31,135 nucleotides of DNA from an uncultured Prevotella sp. Its GTDB lineage: Bacteria; Bacteroidota; Bacteroidia; Bacteroidales; Bacteroidaceae. The position numbers and the translations under genes were made by a program. The DNA lies in contig CAAGFF010000101.1 in the NCBI GenBank assembly GCA_900769055.1, positions 1 through 31,135 on the forward strand, written 5' to 3'. How positions within the stretch are numbered: position 1 is the stretch's first letter; the number at the start of each line of letters is the position of its first letter. Of the stretch, positions 1-7,624 are shown piece after piece. Under the pieces are notes generated by a model. It was not told the DNA's origin. It made no database searches and saw only the letters and a list, made by a program, of their open reading frames with translations.

Positions 1-35
1 ATAATTCATAATTCATAATTCATAATTCCTAACTC
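1..35. repeat. Heptamer tandem array (ATAATTC unit)
   Basis: Four perfect tandem copies of ATAATTC occupy 1-28, followed by a degraded fifth copy (CTAACTC, 29-35). The array may extend left of the window. The seven-base period recurs, with different unit sequences, at 836-877 and 25752-25814. No coding potential is seen. Confidence 0.85.
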
Positions 36-107
36 ATATCCTCTTCTATATTATCATAACGGAAGACCGCCGCAGATTATTATAAGGTGAAGTCAATAAA
101 AATCGCC

Positions 108-219
108 CCCTAAATGTAGGGACGCATGCAATGCGTCCGCAGGCTGCGTAGTGATTGCAGGCAAAAAATCATGCAATGGTTCCCTTGCGGACGCATTGCA
201 TGCGTCCCTACATTTAGGG
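108..219. repeat. Palindromic repeat copy A (BIME/MITE-like)
   Basis: A 34-bp arm at 108-141 is perfectly inverted at 186-219, separated by a 44-nt centre. Each arm also contains its own small hairpin, GACGCAT-GCA-ATGCGTC (121-137 in the left arm). The element can therefore fold as one long stem or as two separate hairpins, as paired REP sequences (BIMEs) do. A nearly identical copy lies at 730-834 in the same orientation. No transposase gene or clear target-site duplication is visible, so it would be non-autonomous. Confidence 0.85.
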
Positions 220-258
220 TGCGACATTTAGAATGCGATATTTTGGGTGCGTATGGTA

Positions 259-294
259 CCCCCCCCACCGGGGGGCAGGGGGGCCGTGCTCCCC
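259..294. repeat. Homopolymer-rich C8/G6/G6 inverted repeat
   Basis: Eight C (259-266) are followed by ACC, six G (270-275), CA and six more G (278-283); CCCC follows at 291-294. The C and G runs can pair, and the two G runs could in principle form a quadruplex. It lies between palindrome copy A and the + strand promoter at 352. Its function is unknown; it may be another intergenic repeat family. Confidence 0.5.
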
Positions 295-351
295 ACCCTG
301 CTTGACATATATCAAGAAGTAAGGAAAAAGTGCGATTTTTCTTGCAAAATA

Positions 352-383
352 TTTGCTGTGTTCGTACACAATGCGTAACTTTG
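352..383 (+). promoter_or_regulatory. Bacteroidota sigma-70 type promoter
   Basis: TAACTTTG at 376-383 fits the TAnnTTTG -7 consensus of Bacteroidota. TTTG at 352-355 lies 20 nt upstream, the expected position of the -33 element. Having both elements at the right spacing makes this the best promoter in the window. It would start a + strand transcript at about 390, reading through the 12-codon ORF at 544 into the terminator at 602-626. Confidence 0.65.
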
Positions 384-425
384 CATCGTCAAAAGACAAC
401 AAGATTGTTTTGGTTAGTAGTATAG

Positions 426-474
426 ATTTAGGTTTTTAGTTATTTAGGTTTTTAGGATTTCATTAGGTTATTAG
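426..474 (+). repeat. Tandem ATTTAGGTTTTTAG leader repeats
   Basis: Two perfect copies of the 14-mer ATTTAGGTTTTTAG occur at 426-439 and 442-455 (period 16). A degenerate third copy lies at 462-474. All three fall between the promoter at 352-383 and the short ORF at 544, so they would lie in the 5' part of the small transcript. The reverse complement contains AAAACCTAAA, which resembles leader sequence just upstream of several start codons elsewhere in the window. Confidence 0.6.
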
Positions 475-543
475 TTACAGAGGTAAGCATAGAGATTATT
501 TCAGGACGACAGGTTTAGTCTTAGGAAAAAGGAAAAGATTGAC

Positions 544-582
544 ATGGATAACCAGATGAAGAAAGCCTTGCTTGCAGTGTGA
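544..582 (+). CDS. Possible 12-aa leader or micro-peptide
   Basis: ATG at 544 opens a 12-codon frame, MDNQMKKALLAV, ending in TGA (580-582). A purine-rich stretch (AGGAAAAAGGAAAAG, 523-537) lies 6 nt upstream and could act as a ribosome binding site. A hairpin (TGCAGT/ACTGCA, 573-589) overlaps the stop codon, and an intrinsic terminator follows 19 nt after the ORF. The promoter-leader-terminator setting makes it more credible than a random short ORF. There is no same-strand downstream gene to attenuate. It could instead be the 5' remnant of a lost signal-peptide gene, since MKKALLAV looks like a signal-sequence start, or untranslated RNA. Confidence 0.35.
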   Translation: MDNQMKKALLAV

Positions 583-601
583 TACTGCAGCAGGCATGAC
601 G

Positions 602-626
602 GGAACGGGCGCGTTCCTTTTTTTTT
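602..626 (+). terminator. Intrinsic terminator
   Basis: GGAACG (602-607) pairs with CGTTCC (612-617) across a 4-nt loop and is followed at once by nine T (618-626). The T run is on the + strand, so it terminates transcription from the promoter at 352-383. Confidence 0.75.
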
Positions 627-685
627 GCCCTATAAAAGACCGCTAAAAGACACAGAACCATCCCCAGACACAGGCCCCTCCCCAG

Positions 686-704
686 CCCTCCCTTAAAGGG
701 AGGG
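686..704. repeat. GC-rich perfect inverted repeat
   Basis: CCCTCCCTT (686-694) and AAGGGAGGG (696-704) form a perfect 9-bp inverted repeat with a single-base centre. There is no T run on either side, so it is not a canonical terminator. It is probably an intergenic repeat like those at 259-294 and 9092-9142. Confidence 0.5.
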
Positions 705-729
705 AGCCGCACCCAAGACATCGCATCCC

Positions 730-834
730 AATGTAGGCCCGCATGCAATGCGTCCGCAGGCTGCGTAGTGATTGCAGGCAAAAATCATGCAATGGTTCCC
801 TTGCGGACGCATTGCATGCGTCCCTACATTTAGG
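730..834. repeat. Palindromic repeat copy B (BIME/MITE-like)
   Basis: This is a second copy of the element at 108-219 in the same orientation. The right arm (802-834) is identical over its length. The left arm (730-758) has two substitutions (738-739) that break the stem, and the centre is one A shorter. It lies just beyond the 3' end of the phosphatase gene, separated from it by a heptamer array, and as a strong stem-loop could protect or terminate that transcript. Confidence 0.85.
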
Positions 835-835
835 A

Positions 836-877
836 CTCTACCTTTGACCTTAGTCCTCAGACCTTAGACCTTCTCCC
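836..877. repeat. Heptamer array overlapping a gene end (TTAGACC unit)
   Basis: Six successive seven-base units, CTCTACC, TTTGACC, TTAGTCC, TCAGACC, TTAGACC and TTCTCCC, run from 836 to 877, all ending in CC. The array starts one base after palindrome copy B. It covers the stop codon (857-859) and the last six sense codons of the minus-strand phosphatase gene, so that protein's C-terminal residues are encoded by repeat DNA. Confidence 0.65.
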
Positions 878-1648
878 TCCAACACTCCCCTGCACTATTC
901 CAAGCAGTCGCTGGAAGTTTTCGGCATTATTGGCTGCTATCACTCCCTTATGCTCGACGCACGAGAGGGACTGTCCCTGCAAGTCGGAGATTATTCCGCC
1001 AGCCTCGGTGACAATGAGCGAGGCGGCTGCAAAATCCCAAGGGCCAAGCATATACTCGAAATACAGCTCGCAACGTCCCATGGCAAGGTAGCACAACTCT
1101 GGCGCACAGGCACCAAAGCGGCGGAAATCGTTGCACTGACGGAACAAGCTGACGATGATGTCGGCACAAAGGTCGGTGTATTCCTTATGGTATACGGAGA
1201 AGGCCGTACACACCACGGCATTGGCAAACGGACGGTCAGAGACATGTATGGGCTTACCGTTGAGGAAGGCTCCATGCCCCTTCTGAGCCGTGAACATCTC
1301 GCCCGTGCGTGGCACATAGACTACTCCCATGACGATGTCGGCATTGTGGCGCAAGCCCACGCAGATGGCACACTGGTCTATGCCACGGCTATAGTTGGCT
1401 GTGCCGTCGATGGGGTCGATAATCCACAGGTACTCGTGGTCGATGTCGCGCAGGCCTGCCTCCTCGCACAGGAAGCCACTGCCCGGCAACAACGCTGAGA
1501 GCCTGTCGCATAGGAATGACTGTACGGCAAGGTCGGATGATGTCACTATGTCGGCATATCCACCTTTCTGAGTGATGTTGAAATGGTCGGTTGTCATAAG
1601 CGCCGCTGCCTCGGCAACGACAGACGACAGCTGGTCGAGTGTAATCAT
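857..1648 (-). CDS. Inositol-monophosphatase-family phosphatase
   Basis: A 263-residue cytoplasmic Mg2+-dependent phosphatase of the inositol monophosphatase/SuhB/CysQ superfamily, of normal family length. The family signatures are present: EEAG at 62-65, WIIDPIDGTAN at 75-85 (metal-binding Asp78 and Asp81) and WDFAAASLIVTEAGG from 204 (Asp205). The family removes phosphate from inositol-1-phosphate, PAP or related sugar phosphates; the exact substrate cannot be told here. The start ATG is 27 nt after the metallophosphoesterase stop, so the two are probably cotranscribed. The last residues (GGRRSKV) are encoded within the heptamer array at 836-877, so the original stop may have been displaced. 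The gene probably lies outside the importer locus functionally. Confidence 0.9.
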   Translation of the reverse strand: MITLDQLSSVVAEAAALMTTDHFNITQKGGYADIVTSSDLAVQSFLCDRLSALLPGSGFLCEEAGLRDIDHEYLWIIDPIDGTANYSRGIDQCAICVGLRHNADIVMGVVYVPRTGEMFTAQKGHGAFLNGKPIHVSDRPFANAVVCTAFSVYHKEYTDLCADIIVSLFRQCNDFRRFGACAPELCYLAMGRCELYFEYMLGPWDFAAASLIVTEAGGIISDLQGQSLSCVEHKGVIAANNAENFQRLLGIVQGSVGGRRSKV

Positions 1649-1675
1649 AATGTTTCTGTTATTGTCAGAGGGAAT

Positions 1676-2227
1676 TTAAAGACCCAGTAAATCTTTCTCG
1701 GCGAGCACCTCGCCATCGGTTGTCAGGAGCGTGATGTGGCCACTGTCGTAGATGGCCAACGTGGGCTTGTTGCCTCCCTTGGGGAATGTCGGCGAGCCTG
1801 TGTTGCAAATTATGGTTCCATCGGCATCATCATAAAGTTCCCACAGGTGGGTATGGCCATAGAAGAGCACGTCGGCACGGCCAGCAGGCTTACGGTCGCG
1901 GTTATATACATGGCCGTGAGTAAGCCACATGCGCACGCCATTGTCGACAAGGAGCAAGGAGTCCTGCATGATGGGAAACTGGAGGAGCATCTGATCGACC
2001 TCGGAGTCGCAGTTGCCTCGCACGGCGACAATGTCATCGGCCATGGCGTTGAGCAATGAGGCAACGCCCTTGGGGTCGAGTCCCTGCGGCAGTCCGTTGC
2101 GCGGTCCATAATTGAGGATGTCGCCAAGAAGACACAGCATCTGGCATCCGCTGCTGCGATAGATATCAAGAGCTTTCTGCAATGCAGGCAGCGAGCCATG
2201 GATATCGGACAGTATCATGTATTTCAT
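1676..2227 (-). CDS. yfcE: YfcE-like metallophosphoesterase
   Basis: A 183-residue calcineurin-like phosphodiesterase of the YfcE/MJ0936 type, full length and cytoplasmic. The ordered metal motifs are visible: SDIHG at 7-11, LLGDILNYG at 34-41, GNCD at 71-74, THGH at 103-106 and GHTH at 124-127, followed by the family's NTGSP signature at 142-146. Such enzymes hydrolyse phosphodiester model substrates in a Mn2+-dependent way; their physiological role is uncertain. A possible -7 element (TACTTTTG, minus strand) lies at 2251-2258, and the phosphatase gene at 857-1648 follows 27 nt downstream. The symbol is by family resemblance, not proven orthology. Confidence 0.88.
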   Translation of the reverse strand: MKYMILSDIHGSLPALQKALDIYRSSGCQMLCLLGDILNYGPRNGLPQGLDPKGVASLLNAMADDIVAVRGNCDSEVDQMLLQFPIMQDSLLLVDNGVRMWLTHGHVYNRDRKPAGRADVLFYGHTHLWELYDDADGTIICNTGSPTFPKGGNKPTLAIYDSGHITLLTTDGEVLAEKDLLGL

Positions 2228-2250
2228 AATGAGTGTATTTTAATTTTCAG

Positions 2251-2258
2251 CAAAAGTA
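2251..2258 (-). promoter_or_regulatory. Possible -7 element for the phosphatase pair
   Basis: On the minus strand this reads TACTTTTG, an exact match to TAnnTTTG, 23 nt upstream of the metallophosphoesterase ATG. No TTG is seen at the expected -33 position, so support is partial. If real, it separates the two phosphatase genes transcriptionally from the HTCS gene ending at 2290. Confidence 0.4.
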
Positions 2259-2289
2259 TAGCTGATAGAATAACGCAGGAACCCGCATA

Positions 2290-5200
2290 TTATTTTCTCT
2301 TGGCCTTCATTTCCTCGACGTACGCTCCTGGGGTCATGCCAAACTGCTTGGCAAAGCACTTGGCGAAATAGCTGGGACTGTTGAAGCCCACCTTGTAGCA
2401 CACCTCGTTGACGCGGTAACGCTGCTGCGCCAGCAGCTCGGCGGCCTTCTTGAGCCTTATGACCTGTATCATCTCGTTTGGAGTGACGTTGGTGATGCTC
2501 TTTATCTTTGCGAACAGTCCGCTACGGCTCATGCCGAGGCTGTCGGCAAGGAACGACACGTTGAGCTCGGTGTTGTCGATATTGTCGAGTATGAGCTGAT
2601 TCATGCGGCAGAGCATCTCATTGTCCAATGGCGACATGCTTAGCTCTGGTATTTTCTCCTCGGGCTGGGACGTGAACTTTCGGAATAGGCTCTGCCTCAT
2701 GTCAACCATATTGCGTATGCACGCCTCAAGGTATCTCAGTGAGAACGGCTTCTCTATGTAGGCGTCGGCTCCGCACTGCATGGCCTCCACCTTGCTGTCA
2801 TCGTCGGTCTTGGCAGTGAGCAGCACGAAAGGTATGTGGCTGAGGTTGCGGTCTGAGCGTATTTTGCGGCACAGCTCCGCACCGTCCATCTCGGGCATCA
2901 TCCAGTCGGAGACTATCATCGACACCATGGTGGCCTTCAGCCGCTCTAAGGCCTCGATGCCGTTGGATGCCGTGTAGACGACATAGTGTGACGAGAAGCT
3001 GGAAGATAGGAACCGCAACATATCGTCATCGTCATCGACAAGCAGCACGGAGTCGGAGGTAGGCTCCACCCTGACATTGTTGTCAGAAGGTTTCGTCTCG
3101 GCTTTTGCCGTAAGCGCATCACCGCTGACATCGGGCTGGCTATCAGCAACAGACTCGCCCAGGGTGCAGTCGGTGGGGAGCGTGACGCGGAAGCAGGAAC
3201 CCTTGCCCTCGACCGATGACACCATGACCTCGCCATGGTGCAGCTCAACGATATTCTTCACTATAGAAAGCCCGATGCCCGTGCCGGGCTTGTTGTCGCG
3301 CGCCTGATAGAAAGGATTGAATATTTTCTGCTGCTCCTTCGGGCTGATGCCTATGCCGTTGTCGGCGACCTCAATGACGAAATGTGACTTGTCGGCTGTA
3401 ACCCGGCATTCGAGAGTGACATGGTTGCTGGTATACTTCAGGGCATTGGTGAGCAGGTTGCTGACTATCTTGGTGATGCCCTCGCGGTCGATGATGGCGA
3501 CAAAGCCCGAAGGCGGAAGCACGACATCGAAGGTGATGCCCCGTTGCTCCATGGACGGTGCAAAGCGCTCGGCGACAGCCTCAAGCAAGCCCGCTATGTC
3601 GTGCTGGCCATAATGCAGCTCCAGTCCCTGCTGCTGCACTTTGTTGAAGTCGAGAAGCTGGTTGACAAGCTCAAGGAGGCGATGGGCGTTGCGGTCAATC
3701 ATCTCCAAGGCGTCGTTCTTGGCCACCTTCCGCATGTAGGCCTCAAGGGGACCTATAATGAGCGACACGGGAGTGCGTATCTCGTGGGCTATCATGGTGA
3801 AGAAGCGCAGTCGCAGCTCACGCTCCTCAAGCTCTCTCTTCTCGCTCATGCGCCGCAGTTCCCTGGCATGATGGCGCTCGGCCTTGCGCAGGCGGTACTG
3901 CATAACGACATATATAACGCCACAAAGGAGGAGGAAATAGAGTATGCGGGCTGGCCATGACCACCAGAAAGGCGGATGGACAACTATGCGCAGATGGGCC
4001 TCGTGGGGACTCCACAGGCCGTCGTTGTTGGTGGCCTTCACACGGAAGACATACTCGCCAGCGGGAATATTGGTGTAGGTGGCCTTATGCTGCGAGCCTA
4101 CGTGTATCCAGTCGGCATCGAAGCCTTCGAGCATGTAGGCATACTGGTTCTTCTCCGGGGAGCAATAGCTGAGGGCAGCAAAGCCAAGGCTGAACATGGT
4201 ATCGTCATAATCGAGGTCGAGCCGTGGAATTGCCGACAGCGAGAGTGGCAGCTTGTCACTGCCCACGGGGACGGCCTTGTTCATAATCTCTAAGGAGGTG
4301 ATGTAGACGGGCGGCATGACCTTGTTGGACTTTATCTGATAGGGCATGAAGCAGTCGAAGCCACGTACGGAACCAAAGTAGACACGGCCATCGGATGCCA
4401 GCAGGCAGGAGTTGGGCTGATACTGCTCACCCACTAAGCCATCGTGACGGGTGAATGCCTGAACACCCTCATCGGGAGTGTAACGGAGGATGCCCTTGTC
4501 GGACGACATCCAGAGCACGCCCTGACTCTCGACGATTGACGCAATGCCGCGCATGTCGGTGCTGATGTCGAGGAGTCTGAACGACTTAGTAGAAGCCTCG
4601 TAAAGACATACTCCGGCATTGGTGCCTATCAGCACACGGCCATCGGCATCGATGCATACGCTGTTAATCTGGTCGGAGGGCAACGAGCCGTTTGCCTTGC
4701 CGCTCAAATAATGACTCCACTTGCGACTGGACAGCGAGTAGGTCCAAACGCCATCGCCCTGCGAGCAAAACCACACATTGCCCTGGCGGTCCTCGTCGAT
4801 GTCGATGACAAGCCCACGCATGTCGTGGCCAAGACTGGGAACGCCCATGGCCTGCACGCCATCGAGGGTTCCCAACCAAAGGTTGCCACGGCTGTCGCGG
4901 TACATGGAGTAGACGCTGCGCGGAGCACCATCGCAGCGAGCGCAGGCACCAGAGGCTATGTCGAGGATGTAGAGGCCGTCGGAATAGGTGCCTATCCACA
5001 GCTTCCCGTCCTCGACGTAGAGAGAGTGTACATTGAGTGACGAGAGCTGCTTGCGCGAGGGGAAGTCGAGGAATGTTCCCGACAATGGTGAAAAGCAGCT
5101 AAGGCCGCCATCGTCGGAGGCTATCCACACGTTGCCACGGGAATCCTCGCAGAAACGCGAGATAACGGTGCCGGAAAGCCCAAGGGGACTGCCTGCCGTA

Positions 5201-6201
5201 TGTTTAAAGGACATGAAGCGGCCACCAAGGGGCGAGATATAGTGCACTCCCTCATAGAACGTACCCATCCAGATGCCTCCCTCGGTGTCCTTGACAATGG
5301 AATAGACGAAGTTGGGCGAATGGCCAATGCCGCTCACTGGCGACAGCGATGAGGTAAGGGGATTGAAAGCCAGCAGACCGGCATCGCAGCCAACGAGTAT
5401 GCAGTCGGGCGACTGCTCGTATAGGGCATGGATGTGAAAGGCTCCTGCCACCGCACCGGTCAATGGGGCGACAAGCTCGCCATCGGGCTTTAGCTCGACG
5501 ACGCCACGCTCCCACGTGCCAAGCCAACGGCGGCCATCACGCGTCTGGAGCATGGCCAAGGAACGGGAGGCATAGGCTGACGGGCGTATGGCATGGCGCA
5601 CAAACCTGCGATGGGCCTTGTCGAAACGCCACAGCGACTCGCTGTCGCTCTCGGCAAGCAGCCACACGCTGTTGTCATTGTCGGCATAGATGGCTCCAAG
5701 TCTGAGGGTTCCCTTTCCGATGTCATAGCGGTGGCTCTGCCCCGTGCGTAGGCTGTAGGAATAGGCTGCCTGACGGGAGGCCACCCACACAACGCTGTCA
5801 TGGTCGATGGCTATAGACACCACATGCTGCCGGGCAGGTACTTTTGCAGGCGAAGGTAATGGAATGGGGGTGAAGGCACCAGTGGAAAAGCTGAAGGAGT
5901 AAAGGCCACGGAGCGTACCCACAACAAGGCTGTCGCCAACGGCAAGAAGCGAAGTCACACACTGGTCCTCGCCAATGGCGGAATTATAGAACAATCGGAA
6001 ACCGACACCATCGTAGCGGCACAGACCATTGTCGGTACCCATCCAGATGAAGCCACGCTGGTCCTGAACAAGATGGCGGACAGTATTGGAGGCCAGTCCG
6101 TCGTTGATGGTGATGTTGCGGAACAGGTAGCCGGAAGCAACGGAGGTGAGCGTTCCGAATAGGAGGAGAAGCAGCAGAAGTGATGTGCGCAAATGTCTCA
6201 T
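2290..6201 (-). CDS. Hybrid two-component system regulator (HTCS)
   Basis: A 1303-residue one-protein signalling system, typical HTCS length. After a leucine-rich signal segment (from MRHLRTSLLLLLLL) come about a dozen Reg_prop beta-propeller repeats (for example GFIWMGTDNGLCRYDG, GGIWMGTFYEGV, GKLWIGTYSDGL), a Y_Y_Y domain (about 670-740) and a membrane helix (about 750-771). Then follow a HisKA domain with phospho-accepting His806 (AHEIRTP), an ATPase domain with intact N, G1 and G2 boxes (NLLTNALKY, DNGIGIS, GTGIGLSIV), a receiver domain with phospho-acceptor Asp1099 (SDWMMPEMDG) and an AraC-type helix-turn-helix at the C-terminus. The periplasmic propeller senses a ligand; the AraC domain activates transcription. 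I chose the ATG at 6201 over one at 6237 because it puts the signal sequence at the N-terminus. It probably regulates the upstream SusCD operon. Confidence 0.95.
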   Translation of the reverse strand: MRHLRTSLLLLLLLFGTLTSVASGYLFRNITINDGLASNTVRHLVQDQRGFIWMGTDNGLCRYDGVGFRLFYNSAIGEDQCVTSLLAVGDSLVVGTLRGLYSFSFSTGAFTPIPLPSPAKVPARQHVVSIAIDHDSVVWVASRQAAYSYSLRTGQSHRYDIGKGTLRLGAIYADNDNSVWLLAESDSESLWRFDKAHRRFVRHAIRPSAYASRSLAMLQTRDGRRWLGTWERGVVELKPDGELVAPLTGAVAGAFHIHALYEQSPDCILVGCDAGLLAFNPLTSSLSPVSGIGHSPNFVYSIVKDTEGGIWMGTFYEGVHYISPLGGRFMSFKHTAGSPLGLSGTVISRFCEDSRGNVWIASDDGGLSCFSPLSGTFLDFPSRKQLSSLNVHSLYVEDGKLWIGTYSDGLYILDIASGACARCDGAPRSVYSMYRDSRGNLWLGTLDGVQAMGVPSLGHDMRGLVIDIDEDRQGNVWFCSQGDGVWTYSLSSRKWSHYLSGKANGSLPSDQINSVCIDADGRVLIGTNAGVCLYEASTKSFRLLDISTDMRGIASIVESQGVLWMSSDKGILRYTPDEGVQAFTRHDGLVGEQYQPNSCLLASDGRVYFGSVRGFDCFMPYQIKSNKVMPPVYITSLEIMNKAVPVGSDKLPLSLSAIPRLDLDYDDTMFSLGFAALSYCSPEKNQYAYMLEGFDADWIHVGSQHKATYTNIPAGEYVFRVKATNNDGLWSPHEAHLRIVVHPPFWWSWPARILYFLLLCGVIYVVMQYRLRKAERHHARELRRMSEKRELEERELRLRFFTMIAHEIRTPVSLIIGPLEAYMRKVAKNDALEMIDRNAHRLLELVNQLLDFNKVQQQGLELHYGQHDIAGLLEAVAERFAPSMEQRGITFDVVLPPSGFVAIIDREGITKIVSNLLTNALKYTSNHVTLECRVTADKSHFVIEVADNGIGISPKEQQKIFNPFYQARDNKPGTGIGLSIVKNIVELHHGEVMVSSVEGKGSCFRVTLPTDCTLGESVADSQPDVSGDALTAKAETKPSDNNVRVEPTSDSVLLVDDDDDMLRFLSSSFSSHYVVYTASNGIEALERLKATMVSMIVSDWMMPEMDGAELCRKIRSDRNLSHIPFVLLTAKTDDDSKVEAMQCGADAYIEKPFSLRYLEACIRNMVDMRQSLFRKFTSQPEEKIPELSMSPLDNEMLCRMNQLILDNIDNTELNVSFLADSLGMSRSGLFAKIKSITNVTPNEMIQVIRLKKAAELLAQQRYRVNEVCYKVGFNSPSYFAKCFAKQFGMTPGAYVEEMKAKRK

Positions 6202-6239
6202 AGTGGATATGCGTGGTGGAGTTAGAACTGGCAGCATGG

Positions 6240-6247
6240 CAAAGACA
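6240..6247 (-). promoter_or_regulatory. Weak candidate -7 element for HTCS
   Basis: The minus strand reads TGTCTTTG, one mismatch from TAnnTTTG, about 38 nt upstream of the HTCS start. No -33 TTG is seen. It gains some weight because three direct repeats lie immediately upstream of it (6266-6321). Confidence 0.22.
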
Positions 6248-6265
6248 TACGAAAGCTGAGTCGTA

Positions 6266-6321
6266 TATTTGAGAATCTTGAATTTTATTTCAGAATCTTG
6301 ACTTCTTATTTCAGAATCTCC
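6266..6321. repeat. Three direct repeats, 20-21 bp spacing, upstream of HTCS
   Basis: A motif close to TATTTCAGAATCTTGA occurs at 6266-6281, 6286-6301 and 6307-6321 (the last ending CTC). The spacings of 20 and 21 bp are two helical turns. The block lies between the HExxH gene's last codons and the HTCS start; the third copy overlaps the stop codon at 6306-6308. The geometry suits paired AraC-type binding sites, but a small tandem duplication of the gene's 3' end would look the same. Confidence 0.5.
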
Positions 6322-7568
6322 GCTCCAGAGAGCCTGAACGTATATGGGTAGTTGGCGTTGTTCTCAGGGTGACGGTAGTCGAGCTTGGTGTGTACGGCTG
6401 GGGCTCCTGTAACAAGAAGGTATAATGCCTTGAGCTGCTTGCCCTTGGGCAACGCCATCTTGGGCTTGCCGTCGGTAACGAGAGGGCCGTAATAGGACTG
6501 GCCATCAGTGCCGACAGCGACAAAACCGCTTATCAGCCCCTCACCACGTAGGGTTGCGGAAACCTTACGCTTGCATCCCTCGGGATTGAGGCGGATGGCA
6601 TTGAAGCCATAATCCTCTGGTTGCATGCCTGATGCGGGAGCATACCATCCCTTCTGCGTGGAAGCCTCGACAGGCGTGGAGAAAGTGCAGGCGTAAGGGC
6701 GAGTCTCCTTGCGTGCATGGGTGAAGTCGAAATTGAGCAGATGCTGATAGCATTGAGCCATCTCCATGCAGAACTGCTGTTGAGTCAGACCATATAGGCG
6801 CTGGTAGGTGAGCACGGGGTCCTCGTCCTTGCGCCCCTGACGGAACAGCTCGCCGATTGAGGGAAGGCCGCGAAGCTCTGACCAGTATTCCAGGACATAG
6901 GGCGAATGGTAGATATTGTCGAGGTGAAGGAATGCCTTATGGGTGAGCTTGCTGAAAGCCTCGAAGTGATAGTACTCGTCCTTCACCCAGTCGGGGTTCA
7001 CCTGCCACAGCATCCACTGGCTTGCCATCTCGAAGAAGCCGCTGCCTCCCCATGCGTCGCCCACGGAGTCGGCAGGTATCTGAAGCTGGAAACTGTGGCC
7101 AAGCTCATGCGCAAGGCAGTTGAGCTTGCGGTCCTGAATGCGATTAGGAGCCACCCACAGGGCACCGATGTAATTGTCGTACGTACCTCCGTAGGCTGTA
7201 CCCTCAAGGCTGTAGTGTATCATGACCATCATCTTGTAGCGGTCGGCCTTGCTGCCTGGAAGGGTGAAACGGAGCGTGTCGCGGAAATAGCGATAGAAAT
7301 GCTGGACTCGCGACTTCAGATTGGGCAGGTCCACACGCATATCGTGGCCGTCGAGCTGCGGAGCATTGGCAAGGTCATCGCCAAACCCTTTCTCCCAAAA
7401 GAACACGAGGTCATCAGTCTGGGCAGAACGCTGCCAGCACCACCGTGAGGTTGTGTCGTTGAGGTCGTAGATGCGCAGAGAGTCTGGCAGGAAGACGGCC
7501 TTCTGTGCCGTGGCAGGCTGTGAGAAGGCCAAAAGGAAAGCTAAAATGGCAAAGGTGAATGATGTCAT
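6306..7568 (-). CDS. Secreted putative metallopeptidase (DUF6055-like)
   Basis: A 420-residue protein starting MTSFTFAILAFLLAFSQPAT, a type I signal peptide with cleavage probably after AQ (21-22); there is no lipobox. The central region has WEKGFG (58-63) and the zinc-site motif AHELGH at 153-158, with a plausible third ligand Glu180 in GFFEMASQ. It resembles the family I know as DUF6055. A homologous domain, in the same order (YFRDTL, then HExxH, then F-x-E), occurs in the protein at 25840-28443. I infer a periplasmic or exported peptidase, but activity is unproven. The ATG at 7568 is preferred over one at 7625, which would add 19 non-signal residues and abut the CotH gene's end. The gene is 56 nt downstream of CotH and 104 nt upstream of HTCS. 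Confidence 0.75.
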   Translation of the reverse strand: MTSFTFAILAFLLAFSQPATAQKAVFLPDSLRIYDLNDTTSRWCWQRSAQTDDLVFFWEKGFGDDLANAPQLDGHDMRVDLPNLKSRVQHFYRYFRDTLRFTLPGSKADRYKMMVMIHYSLEGTAYGGTYDNYIGALWVAPNRIQDRKLNCLAHELGHSFQLQIPADSVGDAWGGSGFFEMASQWMLWQVNPDWVKDEYYHFEAFSKLTHKAFLHLDNIYHSPYVLEYWSELRGLPSIGELFRQGRKDEDPVLTYQRLYGLTQQQFCMEMAQCYQHLLNFDFTHARKETRPYACTFSTPVEASTQKGWYAPASGMQPEDYGFNAIRLNPEGCKRKVSATLRGEGLISGFVAVGTDGQSYYGPLVTDGKPKMALPKGKQLKALYLLVTGAPAVHTKLDYRHPENNANYPYTFRLSGAEILK

Positions 7569-7624
7569 GTTAGGGTTGATGTTTTTAAGTTTCTTTGTAC
7601 GGTGGGAGTTAACAGTCCCCCACA

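Larger units (their letters stand above)
384..626 (+). ncRNA. Candidate small RNA or mini-mRNA (~235 nt)
   Basis: The interval is bounded by a well-formed promoter (352-383) and an intrinsic terminator (602-626). It contains tandem leader repeats and a 12-codon ORF but no conventional gene. I do not recognise an Rfam-type family. The transcript end is well supported; the start is inferred as roughly 7 nt after the -7 element. The unit sits between the two palindromic repeats and converges on the phosphatase gene ending at 857. Confidence 0.4.

Noticed and set aside
259..294. Origin or attachment site suggested by long C and G runs
   Set aside because: No DnaA-like boxes, integrase gene or tRNA is nearby; the runs are better treated as an intergenic repeat.
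950..1498. 182-codon open frame on the + strand
   Set aside because: Lies wholly antisense to the inositol-monophosphatase-family gene, whose motifs are intact; it has no recognisable domain.
6202..6237. HTCS start at the upstream ATG (6237)
   Set aside because: It would put 12 residues (MLPVLTPPRIST) before a textbook signal sequence; the ATG at 6201 is more natural.
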